The notes under the pieces were generated by a model. That model was not told the origin of the DNA and ran no database searches. It saw only the letters and a program-made list of their open reading frames with translations. 64,000 nt of DNA from contig CM063454.1 of assembly GCA_032191425.1 (NCBI GenBank), positions 11,627,001 through 11,691,000 of the forward strand, given 5' to 3'. This stretch comes from Lymantria dispar (lineage: Eukaryota; Arthropoda; Insecta; Lepidoptera; Erebidae). Position numbers and translations under genes: made by a program. Below are positions 63,941-64,000 of the stretch, in pieces; positions within the stretch are counted from its first letter, which is position 1, and every line of letters starts with the position of its first letter.

Positions 63941-64000
63941 GAAATCCTTCATACCTCACTAAGTACAAATATATAGCTTAATTTGATCCCGACACGACTC

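Noticed and set aside
63843..63961. Coding-looking 39-codon frame (MLLGINPEASWAAVAYGDIL…)
   Set aside because: The sequence is the reverse complement of the end of the CTAGC repeat family (cttaagcgaaataaaacc type), so it is repeat-derived.

Overview
The window is a stretch of insect nuclear genome, most likely from a moth or butterfly. It is AT-rich, its one conserved gene is split over large introns, and it is densely packed with short interspersed repeats, R1-like, RTE-like and CR1/jockey-like retrotransposons, Transib, hAT-like, pogo-like and DD41D mariner-type DNA elements. No bacterial or organellar features, no functional tRNA or rRNA genes and no CRISPR array were seen. The assignment to Lepidoptera rests on the look of the repeat families and the gene structure, not on a search.

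The single well-supported host gene is a paired-class homeobox gene on the + strand. Its exons lie at 30423-30592, 31389-31496, 48187-48354, 50877-51018 and 60812-60921. They join in frame into a protein with a complete 60-residue Q50 homeodomain, a conserved C-terminal region and a terminal EDEWY-type motif. The best match from memory is the insect counterpart of vertebrate PROP1 (Prophet of Pit-1). The first coding exon(s) were not found. The introns are about 0.8, 16.7, 2.5 and 9.8 kb, and most of their length is mobile DNA.

Layout: 1-30.4 kb is upstream sequence or first intron. It holds a decayed Transib (1.8-3.9 kb), RTE-like and R1-like fragments, a triple-nested insertion (6.4-7.4 kb), a nearly intact CR1/jockey-like LINE (16.5-20.4 kb), a 3.3-kb tandemly expanded repeat (23.2-26.5 kb) and a terminal-inverted-repeat element (26.7-27.3 kb). 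30.4-61 kb is the homeobox gene. Its introns hold a 2.5-kb 5'-truncated R1-like insertion with a clear target-site duplication (31.97-34.5 kb), a LINE fragment nested in another repeat (40.0-40.7 kb), an intact DD41D transposase gene (52.3-53.3 kb) and an RTE-like insertion inside a SINE-like repeat (55.4-56.5 kb). 61-64 kb is downstream sequence with more repeats and a pogo/Tigger-like element (62.3-62.9 kb).

The most notable observation is a 145-bp duplication of the 3' splice site and first 22 codons of the third homeodomain exon (47246-47390 copied from 48107-48251). The copy is followed at once by a transposon-derived segment that supplies a stop codon. Splicing to it would give a protein with a complete homeodomain but no C-terminal domain. 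A second point is that the annotated stop of the last exon is followed by 19 further in-frame, protein-like codons.

Many start codons implied by the longest open frames are not ATG, so starts of transposon reading frames are approximate.
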